A stretch of 64,000 nucleotides of DNA from Shewanella denitrificans OS217 (GCF_000013765.1 NC_007954.1:2914001-2978000), one strand, 5' to 3'; counted from the stretch's first letter, positions 17,040-26,190 are shown. Made by a program: numbers and translations. The notes: generated from the sequence alone by a model not told the origin.

Positions 17040-18491
17040 TTACTCGCTTGCTAACACACTGGGGATGAAGGTCATCATCATGGCTACAATCAACACAACC
17101 GCGGCAATGTTAAGCCAAAAACCAGCTTTGGCCATATCAACAATTCGTAACTGGCCGGAGCCAAAAATAATCGCATTCGGTGGTGTTGCCACTGGCATCA
17201 TAAATGCGCAACTTGCCGCTAATGCCGCAGGGATGACTAACGTCAAAGGATCATCGGTTAACGTTACAGCGATAGGGCCTAATAATGGTAAGAAACTCGC
17301 CGCTGTAGCGGTATTGCTGGTAACTTCGGTTAAGAAAATGATAGTAATAGTCACCAATAAAACAGCCACTAAAATCGAGAAATTATCCGCACCTGCTAAT
17401 AGATTACCAATATATGCCGCTAATCCTGATTGATTAATTAAGGCAGCTAGTGATAATCCACCACCGAAAAGCATTAATACGCCCCAAGGAAGTTTTTTAG
17501 TATCACTCCACACTAAAATACGTGTGTCACTGTTACGATCAATGGGCACAATAAACAGCAATAAGCCCACAAACATGGCAATACCTGTATCACTAATGGC
17601 TAAACCTGTCGCTTTGGTTATCAAGGGCCTAAATATCCACCCCATTGCTGCGAGTGCGAAACAGGCTAACACATACTTTTCTCCTTTACTCATCCCCCCA
17701 AGTTCCGTAAGCTTTTGCTTAAACATCGAGCGAGTATCTACTTCACTGTCATTGGTTAAATTGAAAGAGAATTTAGTCAAAATCAACCAACAAAGTACCA
17801 GCATCACCAGGGATAATGGCACACCGATTATCATCCACTGCGCAAAACCAATTTTTATCTGATAGGTCTCAGATAAATAAGCTGCCATCAAGGCGTTTGG
17901 CGGCGTTCCAATTAATGTCGCTAAGCCACCAATGGATGCAGAAAAAGCAATCGACAATAACATGGCTTTAGAAAATGCTTGATTTGCTTGCCCACTATGG
18001 CTTTTGACCATTTCAATCACAGATAACCCTATGGGTAACATCATCACGGTAGTGGCAGTATTGGACATCCACATTGATAAAAAAGCAGTCACTGCCATCA
18101 TACCGCCAATTTGATGACTCTGTTTCGAACTCACTAATGTCATTGCCGTCAATGCGATACGCTTGTGTAAATTCCAACGCTCCATCGCGATGGAAATTAA
18201 GAAGCCACCTAAAAATAGGAAAATTAATGGATTAGCATAGGGTGCAGTCACAGCCTCAATCGAAGCAATCCCAACCAAAGGCACTACAACTAAAGGCAAA
18301 AAGGCGGTGACTTCAACAGGTACAGCCTCTGACACCCACCAAGTTGCCATCCATAACGTCAAACCTAAGGTGTACCACGCCAGTTCATTCATTCCTTCAA
18401 ATGGCACAGGGAAAATTAAGGTGATCGCCATTAACAATGGCCCCATCAATAACATTATGATCGGTGTCGTTTTTGCCTGAATATTACTCAT
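17040..18491 (-). CDS. DASS/SLC13-family sodium:dicarboxylate (or anion) symporter
   Basis: The 483-residue protein has about a dozen hydrophobic segments. It carries both halves of the family signature: SNTATTVMMLPIGLS near residue 145 with GTPPNALM near 200, and SNTATAASFLPLLGPIAV near residue 395 with ATPPNAIIFGSGQLRI near 440. The two SNT motifs and the PPN loops form the inverted-repeat substrate and sodium sites. The closest functional guess is uptake of C4-dicarboxylates or citrate-like anions. It begins ten bases after the remnant of an outer-membrane protein gene, which may once have been its operon partner. Confidence 0.88.
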   Translation of the reverse strand: MSNIQAKTTPIIMLLMGPLLMAITLIFPVPFEGMNELAWYTLGLTLWMATWWVSEAVPVEVTAFLPLVVVPLVGIASIEAVTAPYANPLIFLFLGGFLISIAMERWNLHKRIALTAMTLVSSKQSHQIGGMMAVTAFLSMWMSNTATTVMMLPIGLSVIEMVKSHSGQANQAFSKAMLLSIAFSASIGGLATLIGTPPNALMAAYLSETYQIKIGFAQWMIIGVPLSLVMLVLCWLILTKFSFNLTNDSEVDTRSMFKQKLTELGGMSKGEKYVLACFALAAMGWIFRPLITKATGLAISDTGIAMFVGLLLFIVPIDRNSDTRILVWSDTKKLPWGVLMLFGGGLSLAALINQSGLAAYIGNLLAGADNFSILVAVLLVTITIIFLTEVTSNTATAASFLPLLGPIAVTLTDDPLTLVIPAALAASCAFMMPVATPPNAIIFGSGQLRIVDMAKAGFWLNIAAVVLIVAMMMTFIPSVLASE

Positions 18492-18500
18492 GATTTTATC

Positions 18501-18629
18501 CTAAAAGTTGTATTGCAAACCAAAACCAATGTTACTGTCATCTGAAGTGTTAAGGGCTAAGTGAGAGATTAAACCTGCCAACCATTGATAGAAAGGGTCA
18601 AGTTTACCTGTATAAAATGGAGCTTCACA
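18501..18629 (-). pseudogene. remnant of an outer-membrane beta-barrel protein C-terminus
   Basis: A 42-codon frame, open upstream only to an in-frame stop, ends in SNIGFGLQYNF followed by a stop codon. The alternating aromatic pattern and terminal Phe are typical of the last strand of a beta-barrel recognised by BamA. No start codon or signal peptide is present. It sits ten bases upstream of the symporter on the same strand. A more degraded version of the same sequence occurs in the repeat copy at 16745. Confidence 0.5.
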
Positions 18630-18784
18630 CTAAGAGTGCCTCCTTGGGGAGATTATTGCACCTCTAAATCAAGTTTTACTTTCAAATCAAGAGTGTTTTA
18701 GGCCAATAAATACAAAAGTCTTCCAGTCCAGGTGTGACAAATGATCCAATAAAGGATTGGTGTTATTTCATCGGTGTTTTTTGT
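18567..18784. repeat. direct repeat, copy B (right of symporter)
   Basis: This is the partner of 16745-16960, about 218 bp in the same orientation with scattered substitutions. It overlaps the beta-barrel remnant. The distance between equivalent points of the copies is 1822 bp, enclosing the whole symporter gene. Confidence 0.75.
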
Positions 18785-18804
18785 CCCAGCGAGTCAGCTC
18801 GCAG

Positions 18805-18990
18805 CTAGGTGCAGGCAAGCGTTGCAGTAATGTCGCCTTCCTTTTCAAGGTGTTCACAATATGCGGTTAATTCTTGCAATGTGTCTACTGGATCTTTGAA
18901 TAACTTGCCAAATTCATTGATGATTTTAAGCCAGTTATCGGCAGAAACATTGAGCAGATTTGATTTGGCTGTTGCGGCTGATATGGATTT
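18805..18990 (-). pseudogene. fragment of an unidentified gene
   Basis: A 61-codon frame without a start codon reads ...NVSADNWLKIINEFGKLFKDP and then VDTLQELTAYCEHLEKEGD, ending at a TAG. The composition is that of a real helical protein, and the other frames look random. It is bounded upstream by a stop codon. I cannot name the family. Confidence 0.35.
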
Positions 18991-19217
18991 TTATCACCGC
19001 ACGCTACTTTTACAACAAAGGGCACTACGCGGCTACTGCAATGATACATGGGTCTAATGTTTAAACGAAAATCCCACACTCACCTTCGTTAATGTCTGCC
19101 CAAGTCTTAAGCCTAGCTTAAAAGATAATGACCTTCCATGAGTGTGGCTGGCACTGTTAATCTTAAAAAGATTAACAACCTGATTTTAGCTATCGAAAAG
19201 CCTTCCCAGTGACCAGT

Positions 19218-19575
19218 TCAAACTCTTTTTACACAAAGCTCACTTAGAAAGTTTCTATAAGCATCAGAATTTAAAGTAAACTCATCACCCACAGCTTCTA
19301 TGGATTTCGGTTTATATTCATCAATACATACAAGTCCGATAACTGCATATTGTGGGCGCTTACCCCCATAACCATTAACCACATTAGCATTCCGAAAGCT
19401 GGATAGCGTTTTTGGAGCTCATAAAACTTTCAAGTTGGTCAGGGTTCAAACCTTCTAAATATCGACTGCGCCTAGTGTTAATTGGCTCAATATATTGATT
19501 TACATATTCAGCGATTTCAGCAGCCGATGGACAGAAGTATCTTTGCCATCAAACTGTAATTGAAGACAGTTTGAT
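19218..19575 (-). pseudogene. frameshifted hypothetical gene
   Basis: Three protein-like segments on the minus strand lie in different frames: LQFDGKDTS, then CPSAAEIAEYVNQYIEPINT with RRSRYLEGLNPDQLESFM, then SFRNANVVNGYGGKRPQYAV with IGLVCIDEYKPKSIEAVGDE and ending in LCVKRV-stop at 19218. At least two frameshifts (near 19535 and 19415) join them. It appears to be a decayed gene, or a sequence with indel errors. The family is unknown. Confidence 0.45.
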
Positions 19576-20243
19576 TATAAACCTTTCGAAACCCGCAGAG
19601 GCTTGACTATTTCGTCAAAAATCGCTCTATAGGAAAGTAATTCATGATTATATTTATCATCTTCGTTTGTAATAGATAACCCTACTTGCTTGGTCATACT
19701 TTCCTTCGTGCGTAAATCAACATATTGCACACTAATGGAGTAAGTGCTAACTACTTGGCAAAAAGTCAAGAACTCACCACCACAGCGTTGCTCAACATTA
19801 TCCCAACTGGCGACATTATTTTTTACTGACGTAGAACCGCGTATCAAGTTTATGATAATAGCTAGATCTATTTTAAGCTCATTTAAGTAAAGCTGTTGCA
19901 ACTTTTTATTGTAAAGCTCCAGTTTATTGGTGATAGGACGACCTGATATAGAATCAAATAACGGCGACATGCTGCCTAATAGATTACTTTTTGTTGCCTC
20001 AGCTATTTGATTCGGTGTAATCCCTTGGCCTAAATGGTTCAAGCTTCGTTCTATTTCGCTTGTGATTAATCTTTCAAATTCTGAAGGTTTTACTAAATTA
20101 TTAATCGAACGATTAACGACGACTATGTTAGGGTAAGTTTTTTTAAAAATTAAATTATTTTTAGTAACAACAGTAGGAATACCATGATCCATACTGCATC
20201 CAAATATAAATGTGCTAAAAAATAGTATTAACAATCTTATCAT
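19575..20243 (-). CDS. putative lipoprotein, second gene of a pair
   Basis: The 222-residue product begins MIRLLILFFSTFIFGCSMD, a lipoprotein signal with lipobox FIFGC, so it should be anchored by Cys16. It contains a WDNV motif near residue 150 and a Cys pair nearby (QRCGGEFLTFCQ). It overlaps the upstream gene by four bases (ATGA). Both proteins have a similar plan, a beta-strand after the lipobox followed by a helical part and then a WD-x-V segment, suggesting distant paralogy. I do not recognise the family. The DNA is more AT-rich than the core genes. Confidence 0.65.
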   Translation of the reverse strand: MIRLLILFFSTFIFGCSMDHGIPTVVTKNNLIFKKTYPNIVVVNRSINNLVKPSEFERLITSEIERSLNHLGQGITPNQIAEATKSNLLGSMSPLFDSISGRPITNKLELYNKKLQQLYLNELKIDLAIIINLIRGSTSVKNNVASWDNVEQRCGGEFLTFCQVVSTYSISVQYVDLRTKESMTKQVGLSITNEDDKYNHELLSYRAIFDEIVKPLRVSKGL

Positions 20244-21028
20244 TTGACTCCAACTAATTTATCTAAGGATATCTCTACAGCGTCGGTAATTTTTCTGTGA
20301 TCATTCAATGTCTCGGGGACAGGAATAGCTACGAAACTTGATTTGGTCTTGGGCACTTTTTTAACATTATTATGAACGAGCCGTTTCGAGTTATCATCAT
20401 CTAATGATTCAACCTTTATTTTTGTAATTAACTCGAGCCCACCACAATCAATGTAAAGCTGTTGGTTGTTTATATCTACAAGTTCAGAACAGTAAGATAA
20501 CCCATTAATTGTGCCATGCTGATTCACAAACATACTTGTCAGCACCTGCTCTACTATATTAGGTTCCCGAAGCAAAACGTTTTCGCGAACACCATCCCAC
20601 ATTGCAATATTATGATTAAAATTAATCACTCTAATTGAAATTTCTTGTGAAATAAACCCGTTAGCACCGTAATCACGTTGAATTCTGGCATATGTTTCCA
20701 ATAACACTTTGTTATATTTTTCTTGATCAAACACTCCTGACGTTGAGTCGGTATACCCCCCCAAGTCCTGATTTACTTGCTCGAATATAGGCTCTGTAAT
20801 TTCAGTCCCTATGACTTTGTAACCTTTTGATTTTAGGGTGCTCACGACTTTTGGAGTGATAATGCTCGTTAGCTCAGTTCTTCGATAGTGCAAGGGATTC
20901 GGGGAATAAAAATTTATTACAGCAATACTTGTAATATTATCTTGAATAACTTTTTTACTTACTTTGTAAGGCGTCGAAGAACAACCAAAAGTAAAAATAC
21001 TGATGATAATAACGATTAGATAATTCAA
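20240..21028 (-). CDS. putative lipoprotein, first gene of a pair
   Basis: The 262-residue product starts at a TTG (21028) with AGGGAG five bases upstream. Its N-terminus MNYLIVIIISIFTFGCSSTP is a lipoprotein signal with lipobox FTFGC. Later it shows IAVINFYSP, reminiscent of the first strand of periplasmic proteins such as TolB or CsgG-like lipoproteins, and a NIAMWDGVREN segment that parallels SWDNV in its neighbour. It is translationally coupled to the next gene. Function unknown; an outer- or inner-membrane anchored complex of the two is a guess. Confidence 0.65.
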   Translation of the reverse strand: MNYLIVIIISIFTFGCSSTPYKVSKKVIQDNITSIAVINFYSPNPLHYRRTELTSIITPKVVSTLKSKGYKVIGTEITEPIFEQVNQDLGGYTDSTSGVFDQEKYNKVLLETYARIQRDYGANGFISQEISIRVINFNHNIAMWDGVRENVLLREPNIVEQVLTSMFVNQHGTINGLSYCSELVDINNQQLYIDCGGLELITKIKVESLDDDNSKRLVHNNVKKVPKTKSSFVAIPVPETLNDHRKITDAVEISLDKLVGVK

Positions 21029-21284
21029 GATATCTCCCTGCGATTCGATGTTTGACTATTTGTATTTATCTGGGTCGGCATAATAATCATTCAATGTCGA
21101 ATTAACAAGGAGAAAGTTAATCAAACTTTCTAAGTGTTCTGATATATAGGAATACGAGGAAACACTTCGAGTAACGACAGCTTCGCTATATTTGGTAACA
21201 GTTTAATGCTGTTATCTTGTTCTAAAAAACGTTACTTTTCATCGGCGTTAATCTGAACCATATTCCACTGGAGCATCACCTGCA

Positions 21285-22199
21285 ATGGCTGCCTATTTTT
21301 CTATTATTTTAGTTATCATCACCTCTATCACAGGCATCATTTGGTTAATCGATGCCCAAATTTTTGCGCCTAAACGCCGCGCGGCATTGACGTTATTGCA
21401 AGCTAAGAATGTGCCCTTAACCCATGATGCCATCAATAAACTGACTCGTGAGCCAATCTTGGTTGAAATGGCTCACGGGGTGTTCCCCGTTTTTGCTTTT
21501 GTACTGGTGTTACGCTCGTTTCTTTATGAGCCATTCCAAATTCCATCTGGCTCTATGATGCCGACCTTACTGGTGGATGATTTTATTTTGGTGGAAAAAT
21601 TCAGCTACGGATTAAAAGATCCTGTATGGCGTACTCAGTTAGTTGAAACCGGCAAACCTCAGCGTGGCGACGCCATCGTCTTTAAGTATCCTGAAGATCC
21701 TAAAATGGACTACATAAAGCGGGTCATAGGACTTCCTGGTGATAAGGTTATCTACAACAATAAAGAGTTAGTGATAACGCCTGCTTGTAATAATAAAGAA
21801 AACTGCCCTGAAGCCATGGTCATAGATAGGGTGCAAGTTAATCGCGGCGAATTTAGCAAATCAGGAGTGCCGTTAATTCGCTTAAGGGAGCAGCTCGGTG
21901 ATATTCAACACCATGTGTTAATCAACCCAGCTAGGCCTGAAGCCAGTTCGCACTACTTTAGGCAACCTGGTCTTAACACCGGCGAGTTTTTAGTCCCTCA
22001 AGGCATGTATTTCGCCATGGGCGACAACAGAGATGACAGCACAGACAGCCGTTTTTGGGGATTTGTCCCTGAAGAAAATCTAGTGGGTAAAGCCGTGGCT
22101 ATTTGGGTGAGCTTTGAATACCAACATGGCGCTGATAGCTGGATCCCCGCCTGGATCCCCAGTGGAGTACGTTTTGAGCGAATTGGCGCGATTAGCTAA
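21285..22199 (+). CDS. lepB: signal peptidase I
   Basis: The 304-residue protein has two N-terminal membrane segments (residues 4-22 and 63-79). The catalytic Ser90 lies in PSGSMMPTL and the catalytic Lys145 in YIKRVIGLPGD; the MGDNRDDSTDSRFWG box E is also present. It cleaves Sec signal peptides on the periplasmic face of the inner membrane. Length and motifs are those of the E. coli type. LepB genes usually follow lepA and precede rnc-era; neither is here, so this may be a second copy or a relocated one. GGAG lies 12 bases before the ATG. Confidence 0.93.
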   Translation: MAAYFSIILVIITSITGIIWLIDAQIFAPKRRAALTLLQAKNVPLTHDAINKLTREPILVEMAHGVFPVFAFVLVLRSFLYEPFQIPSGSMMPTLLVDDFILVEKFSYGLKDPVWRTQLVETGKPQRGDAIVFKYPEDPKMDYIKRVIGLPGDKVIYNNKELVITPACNNKENCPEAMVIDRVQVNRGEFSKSGVPLIRLREQLGDIQHHVLINPARPEASSHYFRQPGLNTGEFLVPQGMYFAMGDNRDDSTDSRFWGFVPEENLVGKAVAIWVSFEYQHGADSWIPAWIPSGVRFERIGAIS

Positions 22200-22394
22200 A
22201 TAGCCGCTGGCAAGTCTTGTTAATCTGCCTAACGTTTATCGGGTTTGCCACTATCAAAAAAATTTCAAAAATCAGCTCAGCCATTATAAAACAATAACAT
22301 AATGTGCCATTGTGACGAGGTGTAATAAGACGTAATAAAATTAATTTAAGCCTCTGCTAATGTTTGTAACGGAACATTAATTTGGAGAAATGAC

Positions 22395-23645
22395 ATGGAA
22401 TTACGTTTAGAAAAAAAGCTTGGAGCTTTTACATCTACTGCACTCTTGTTACTCGCGTCTTCAATACCGCTCGCCAACGCTGCAACTTATCAACAGGCCA
22501 CGCCCGCCAATGATGATGGGCAAGGCAACTTTGTTTTCTTTGATAGGCATCATGTCGATTGTGGCAATAATGGCCTCAGTTCACTTCATCTTTTGAGACC
22601 CACCTCAACTCAAATTGCTTTTGAGTATAGCTGTACTCAACTCAGTAATGCTGGCAGCACTGATGCGTATACACCTGCGAATGATGATGGCGCGGGCAAT
22701 GTCATCTTCTTAGATCGCCACACTCTCAATTGTGAAGGGAAAGGCATGCAATTCATGCATTTGGAGAGAACCTCTGCCACCACAGTGCAATATCGATATA
22801 AGTGTAGTGATAAAGCCCTCAGTAATCTCAATGACTATTTCACACCAGCCAATGAGGACGGAGGAGGTAATGCTGTCTATCTCGATAGGCATTATGTCAG
22901 CTGTCCAAACAATGAAATACTCAGTTACCTGAGGCTTGAAAGGCCAAGCGGTAACACAATGCGCTATCACTATAAATGTGGTGCTTACAGTGAAGGTACT
23001 ACATATGGATTCAAAGACGATTTCGCACCGGTTAATTGGAACATTTCAGGGGTAGCGACGTCGAACATGTCTGAATCGGCATTGACCGCCTCGGTGAATT
23101 ACGGCGGAGGAGGTGTAACGGCTTCGAACACTATTGCTGCAAATGGAACCATTAACTTTGATTGGAACATGACAGTCAATTCCGCTGGTCAATATGGCGA
23201 TGTCATCCGATACGTGATTAATGGCGTTAACTACAATCTCTCTACAGCAGGCAGTGCTTCAGGTTCTGCTCGAGGAATAAAAGTGAATGCTGGCGATGTG
23301 TTTGAACTCTTAACTTGGGGCACAACAAAGTCATCGAGTTATTATGCTTCGTTTAGCAATTTCAGCTTTACGCCAGACAATGTAAAAATTGCACCACAAT
23401 GCGCTTTTTCTGGAGACAATCAGGGTCGTAATGATCCAGGCTTTACAGGACAAACCTTTGTTTATCACAACACCAGCTACGGTACCAATAGATTCATGTG
23501 GAATGGAGAGTCCAAAGGTGACGCACCGATTGGCACTAACTCTATCACTGATGCGGAAGGCAATGTCTTCACTATAGGTGCACAAGTGTCCCATCCCTAC
23601 TCTGACTTATGGTATTACGAGATTTGTGCAAATACCCAAAACTGA
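22395..23645 (+). CDS. secreted protein with three DRH-x-V-x-C repeats
   Basis: The 416-residue product has a signal peptide ending in IPLANA. Residues 36-200 hold three ~60-residue repeats with the pattern TPAN-D-D/E-G-x-G-N-x-x-F/Y-x-D-R-H-x-V-x-C, a middle L-x-R, and a closing Y-x-Y-x-C. Each therefore has one conserved cysteine pair, likely a disulfide. A beta-rich region (about 210-330) and a C-terminal domain with two cysteines follow. A GGAGA motif lies eight bases before the ATG. I do not recognise the family; an extracellular adhesive or binding role is plausible but unproven. Confidence 0.75.
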   Translation: MELRLEKKLGAFTSTALLLLASSIPLANAATYQQATPANDDGQGNFVFFDRHHVDCGNNGLSSLHLLRPTSTQIAFEYSCTQLSNAGSTDAYTPANDDGAGNVIFLDRHTLNCEGKGMQFMHLERTSATTVQYRYKCSDKALSNLNDYFTPANEDGGGNAVYLDRHYVSCPNNEILSYLRLERPSGNTMRYHYKCGAYSEGTTYGFKDDFAPVNWNISGVATSNMSESALTASVNYGGGGVTASNTIAANGTINFDWNMTVNSAGQYGDVIRYVINGVNYNLSTAGSASGSARGIKVNAGDVFELLTWGTTKSSSYYASFSNFSFTPDNVKIAPQCAFSGDNQGRNDPGFTGQTFVYHNTSYGTNRFMWNGESKGDAPIGTNSITDAEGNVFTIGAQVSHPYSDLWYYEICANTQN

Positions 23646-23823
23646 TAGTCTAATTAGTCGGCCCTGATCTGTTGGGTCGGCTTTTACCTTGCAAGACATT
23701 TGAAAGGTTAACTCGCAAAAGTTAACCTTTTGTTTAAGTTTTAGCATGCCGTTCCAAGACCTTGATTAAATCCTCAGATTCATTGGCAATAAACTTATAA
23801 GCACTTGATAACAAAAAGTAAGA

Positions 23824-24010
23824 GGAACCCTTGGGTTCAAACCCCCTTCCTTCGCCCAACAAAAAAGCCCTGCATTTATGCTCAGATTTTTCTTTTCATT
23901 TAGCTTTTGATGTGCGGGAGGGATAGCTTAGCTCTTCATAAAAAGGAACCCTTGGGTTCAAATCCACTCTTTCTTCAAGCAGTTCGCCCAACAAAAAAGC
24001 CTTATCATTT
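23824..24010. repeat. tRNA-like debris and duplicated terminator flank beside tRNA-Ser
   Basis: GGAACCCTTGGGTTCAAA occurs at 23824 and again at 23945, each time followed by TTCGCCCAACAAAAAAGCC. The GGGTTCAAAYCC part matches a tRNA T-arm on the plus strand, opposite to the functional tRNA-Ser. GGAGGGATAGC at about 23920 resembles the tRNA-Ser 5' end, also in plus orientation. This accounts for most of the non-coding stretch between 23646 and tRNA-Ser. Confidence 0.5.
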
Positions 24011-24025
24011 CTGATAAGGCTTTTT
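23994..24025 (-). terminator. terminator after tRNA-Ser
   Basis: A 14-bp stem (AAAAAGCCTTATCA with its complement, loop TTTC) lies just downstream of tRNA-Ser on the minus strand and ends in a T-run. Confidence 0.85.
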
Positions 24026-24034
24026 CGTTGAATG

Positions 24035-24125
24035 TGGCGGAGGGATAGGGATTTGAACCCTAGAAGGGCTATAAACCCTTGCCGGTTTTCAAGACCGGTG
24101 CATTCGACCACTCTGCCATCCCTCC
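24035..24125 (-). tRNA. tRNA-Ser (anticodon TGA)
   Basis: The minus strand reads GGAGGGATGGCAGAGTGG at the 5' end, has the anticodon loop CTTGAAA giving UGA, a long variable arm, the T-arm GGGTTCAAATCC and an encoded CCA at 24035-24037. The 91-base length fits a class II tRNA. Confidence 0.96.
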
Positions 24126-24390
24126 GAACGGCGCAAATAATATAAGTAACCGGATGCGTTGTAAACCGTAATTTTAAAATTAATGCACAAGTGCTCAGCA
24201 AACAGCCAAAACGATGCATTTATCTGCTCTTATAGCCAGTATTGCGCCTTTTTAATAAAATTAGTGATTCGCCTCTGAAAATTTTCTTTATTAACCACCT
24301 TGAAGACTGCTTAGCAAAAACAGTATCAAATAAGCGACATAGCCAAGGTTTATGCTAAAATAGCGCTAATTATTTCAGATAAATGCCACT

Positions 24391-26190
24391 ATGAATTCAA
24401 CCTTACTCTCAACGACTTCAGAAACGACTCAGCTTATTCTCCCAACCGCACTTGCTGCGGCTAAGTTGGCGCCACAATATTCCTTGCCCAGCACCCTTAA
24501 TACAAGTGTGGCACTTAGTGCAATTTTATTAGGCCAAGAGCGAGCCGTGAATGCCTTCAAGTTAATGACTAAGGTTGCAAACCAACATTTATTTGTGGCC
24601 GATTTCATTGGCGTTGACCGCAGCTTATTGATAGATGCCTTGATGACACAAAAGCCTGAGCCTATCACTCAGTATCTTGTGGCCTCTAAAGCGACTGATT
24701 ACCCCACTGAAGTGCAATTTCGTTGGCAAAGCGCCCTTCCCCATGAACAAGTGGGCATAATGGCAAGCCAAGACACCTCGGCCTGCTATTTATCTGGGCC
24801 TATTCGCCGTGTCGATCTGTTAGGTAAAATGCTTAAGACGGATAAAAATAGCCAATATAAGGTGGGTGCCTTAGGCAAACATCATTATGTATTTATCTGC
24901 GCTGAATCATTGTGGAAACGTGAGGGCCTCTGGGAACTGCTTATGCAAATCCTTAGAGAAAAGCAGTATCGTATTGCTCATGACATCGCCCCCGTTCCGC
25001 TGAATTGTAAAATAGTATTGATAGGTTCAGGGCATTTCTATAGCCAACTCAGAGGCGAAGACAGGCAATTTATGGAGCACTTTCCTTTGCTTGCTGAGCT
25101 CAGTAATGAGCTGGATCTCACTAAATACACCGAAAGCCAATATTGCCAATATTTGATGGCCCTTGCCCAAAATCAAGCAGTCACCTTAGAGGCATCGAGT
25201 TTATTACCCCTGTTTTGGTATAGTGCCCGCCTGACAGAGCATCAACAGCGTCTGAGCCTGTCCATGCTGCAACTGTCTCAACTTATGGCTCAGGCCAAGG
25301 CCTATCGACCCAGTACGACTTCTGAGCTCACCAAAGGGCTCACAGCTCAATGTGTGGCTAGGGCATTAACTCAGCTTAAGTTTCGCCATGACAGCTCCGA
25401 GTTTTTCTCGGCGCAAAGTTTCGATGATAATTTTATCCATCTCCCCACCACAGGTGCGATGGTGGGTCAGATTAACGCTCTCACTGTTATTGATAGTGGT
25501 GATTACAGTTATGGAGAGCCTGCTAGGATCACCACCACAGTGCATTATGGTGACGGTGAAGTCGCTGACATAGAAAGAAAGTCAGAGCTTGGCGGCAACA
25601 TTCACACTAAAGGTATGATGATCCTTTCTGCGTGCCTATACCGAATTTTTGGTCGCGACGCCCCGCTTCATCTTAATGCCAGCATAGTGTTCGAGCAGTC
25701 TTATCAAGAAATTGATGGCGATAGCGCTTCGCTCGCCGAATATTGCTGCTTAATGTCGGCCATCGCCGAGCAACCTATTATTCAATCTTTAGCCGTAACA
25801 GGCGCCTTAGATCAATTTGGCAATGTACAAGCCATTGGCGGTGTCAATGAAAAAATCGAAGGCTTCTTTGCGTTATGCCAACGTCGAGGCTTAACGGGCG
25901 AGCAAGGGGTCATCATCCCCAAGACCAATATATTACAACTCAATCTCGCCCCCGAAGTGATTAATGCGGTGCAAAAGGGGCAATTCCACATTTATGGCAT
26001 CAGCCATATGGATGAAGCCGTTGAATTGTTAATGCAGGTCTATGCAGGTGTTGCCGATGAAGATAATGACTTCCCTGCCGAATCTCTCTATGGCTTGGTT
26101 CAGCAAAGGCTAGATAAAATGGCCGGACACGATGAGATCTCAATCGGGTTTTGGACTAAATTAATGTTGAAACTCAGACTTTCACAGTGA
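24391..26190 (+). CDS. ycbZ: Lon-like ATP-dependent protease (YcbZ/LonH)
   Basis: The 599-residue protein has a degenerate N-terminal AAA-like region and a C-terminal Lon proteolytic domain. The Ser/Lys dyad is visible as GDSASLAEYCCLMSAI (catalytic Ser) and AIGGVNEKIEGFF (catalytic Lys). Unlike true Lon, no clear Walker A motif is present. YcbZ lies next to fabA and rmf in E. coli too, so the neighbourhood supports the call. No strong ribosome-binding site is seen before the ATG. Confidence 0.9.
   Translation: MNSTLLSTTSETTQLILPTALAAAKLAPQYSLPSTLNTSVALSAILLGQERAVNAFKLMTKVANQHLFVADFIGVDRSLLIDALMTQKPEPITQYLVASKATDYPTEVQFRWQSALPHEQVGIMASQDTSACYLSGPIRRVDLLGKMLKTDKNSQYKVGALGKHHYVFICAESLWKREGLWELLMQILREKQYRIAHDIAPVPLNCKIVLIGSGHFYSQLRGEDRQFMEHFPLLAELSNELDLTKYTESQYCQYLMALAQNQAVTLEASSLLPLFWYSARLTEHQQRLSLSMLQLSQLMAQAKAYRPSTTSELTKGLTAQCVARALTQLKFRHDSSEFFSAQSFDDNFIHLPTTGAMVGQINALTVIDSGDYSYGEPARITTTVHYGDGEVADIERKSELGGNIHTKGMMILSACLYRIFGRDAPLHLNASIVFEQSYQEIDGDSASLAEYCCLMSAIAEQPIIQSLAVTGALDQFGNVQAIGGVNEKIEGFFALCQRRGLTGEQGVIIPKTNILQLNLAPEVINAVQKGQFHIYGISHMDEAVELLMQVYAGVADEDNDFPAESLYGLVQQRLDKMAGHDEISIGFWTKLMLKLRLSQ

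Noticed and set aside
18885..19079. 64-codon minus-strand frame
   Set aside because: The more protein-like frame in this stretch is the one ending at 18805; this one has no features.
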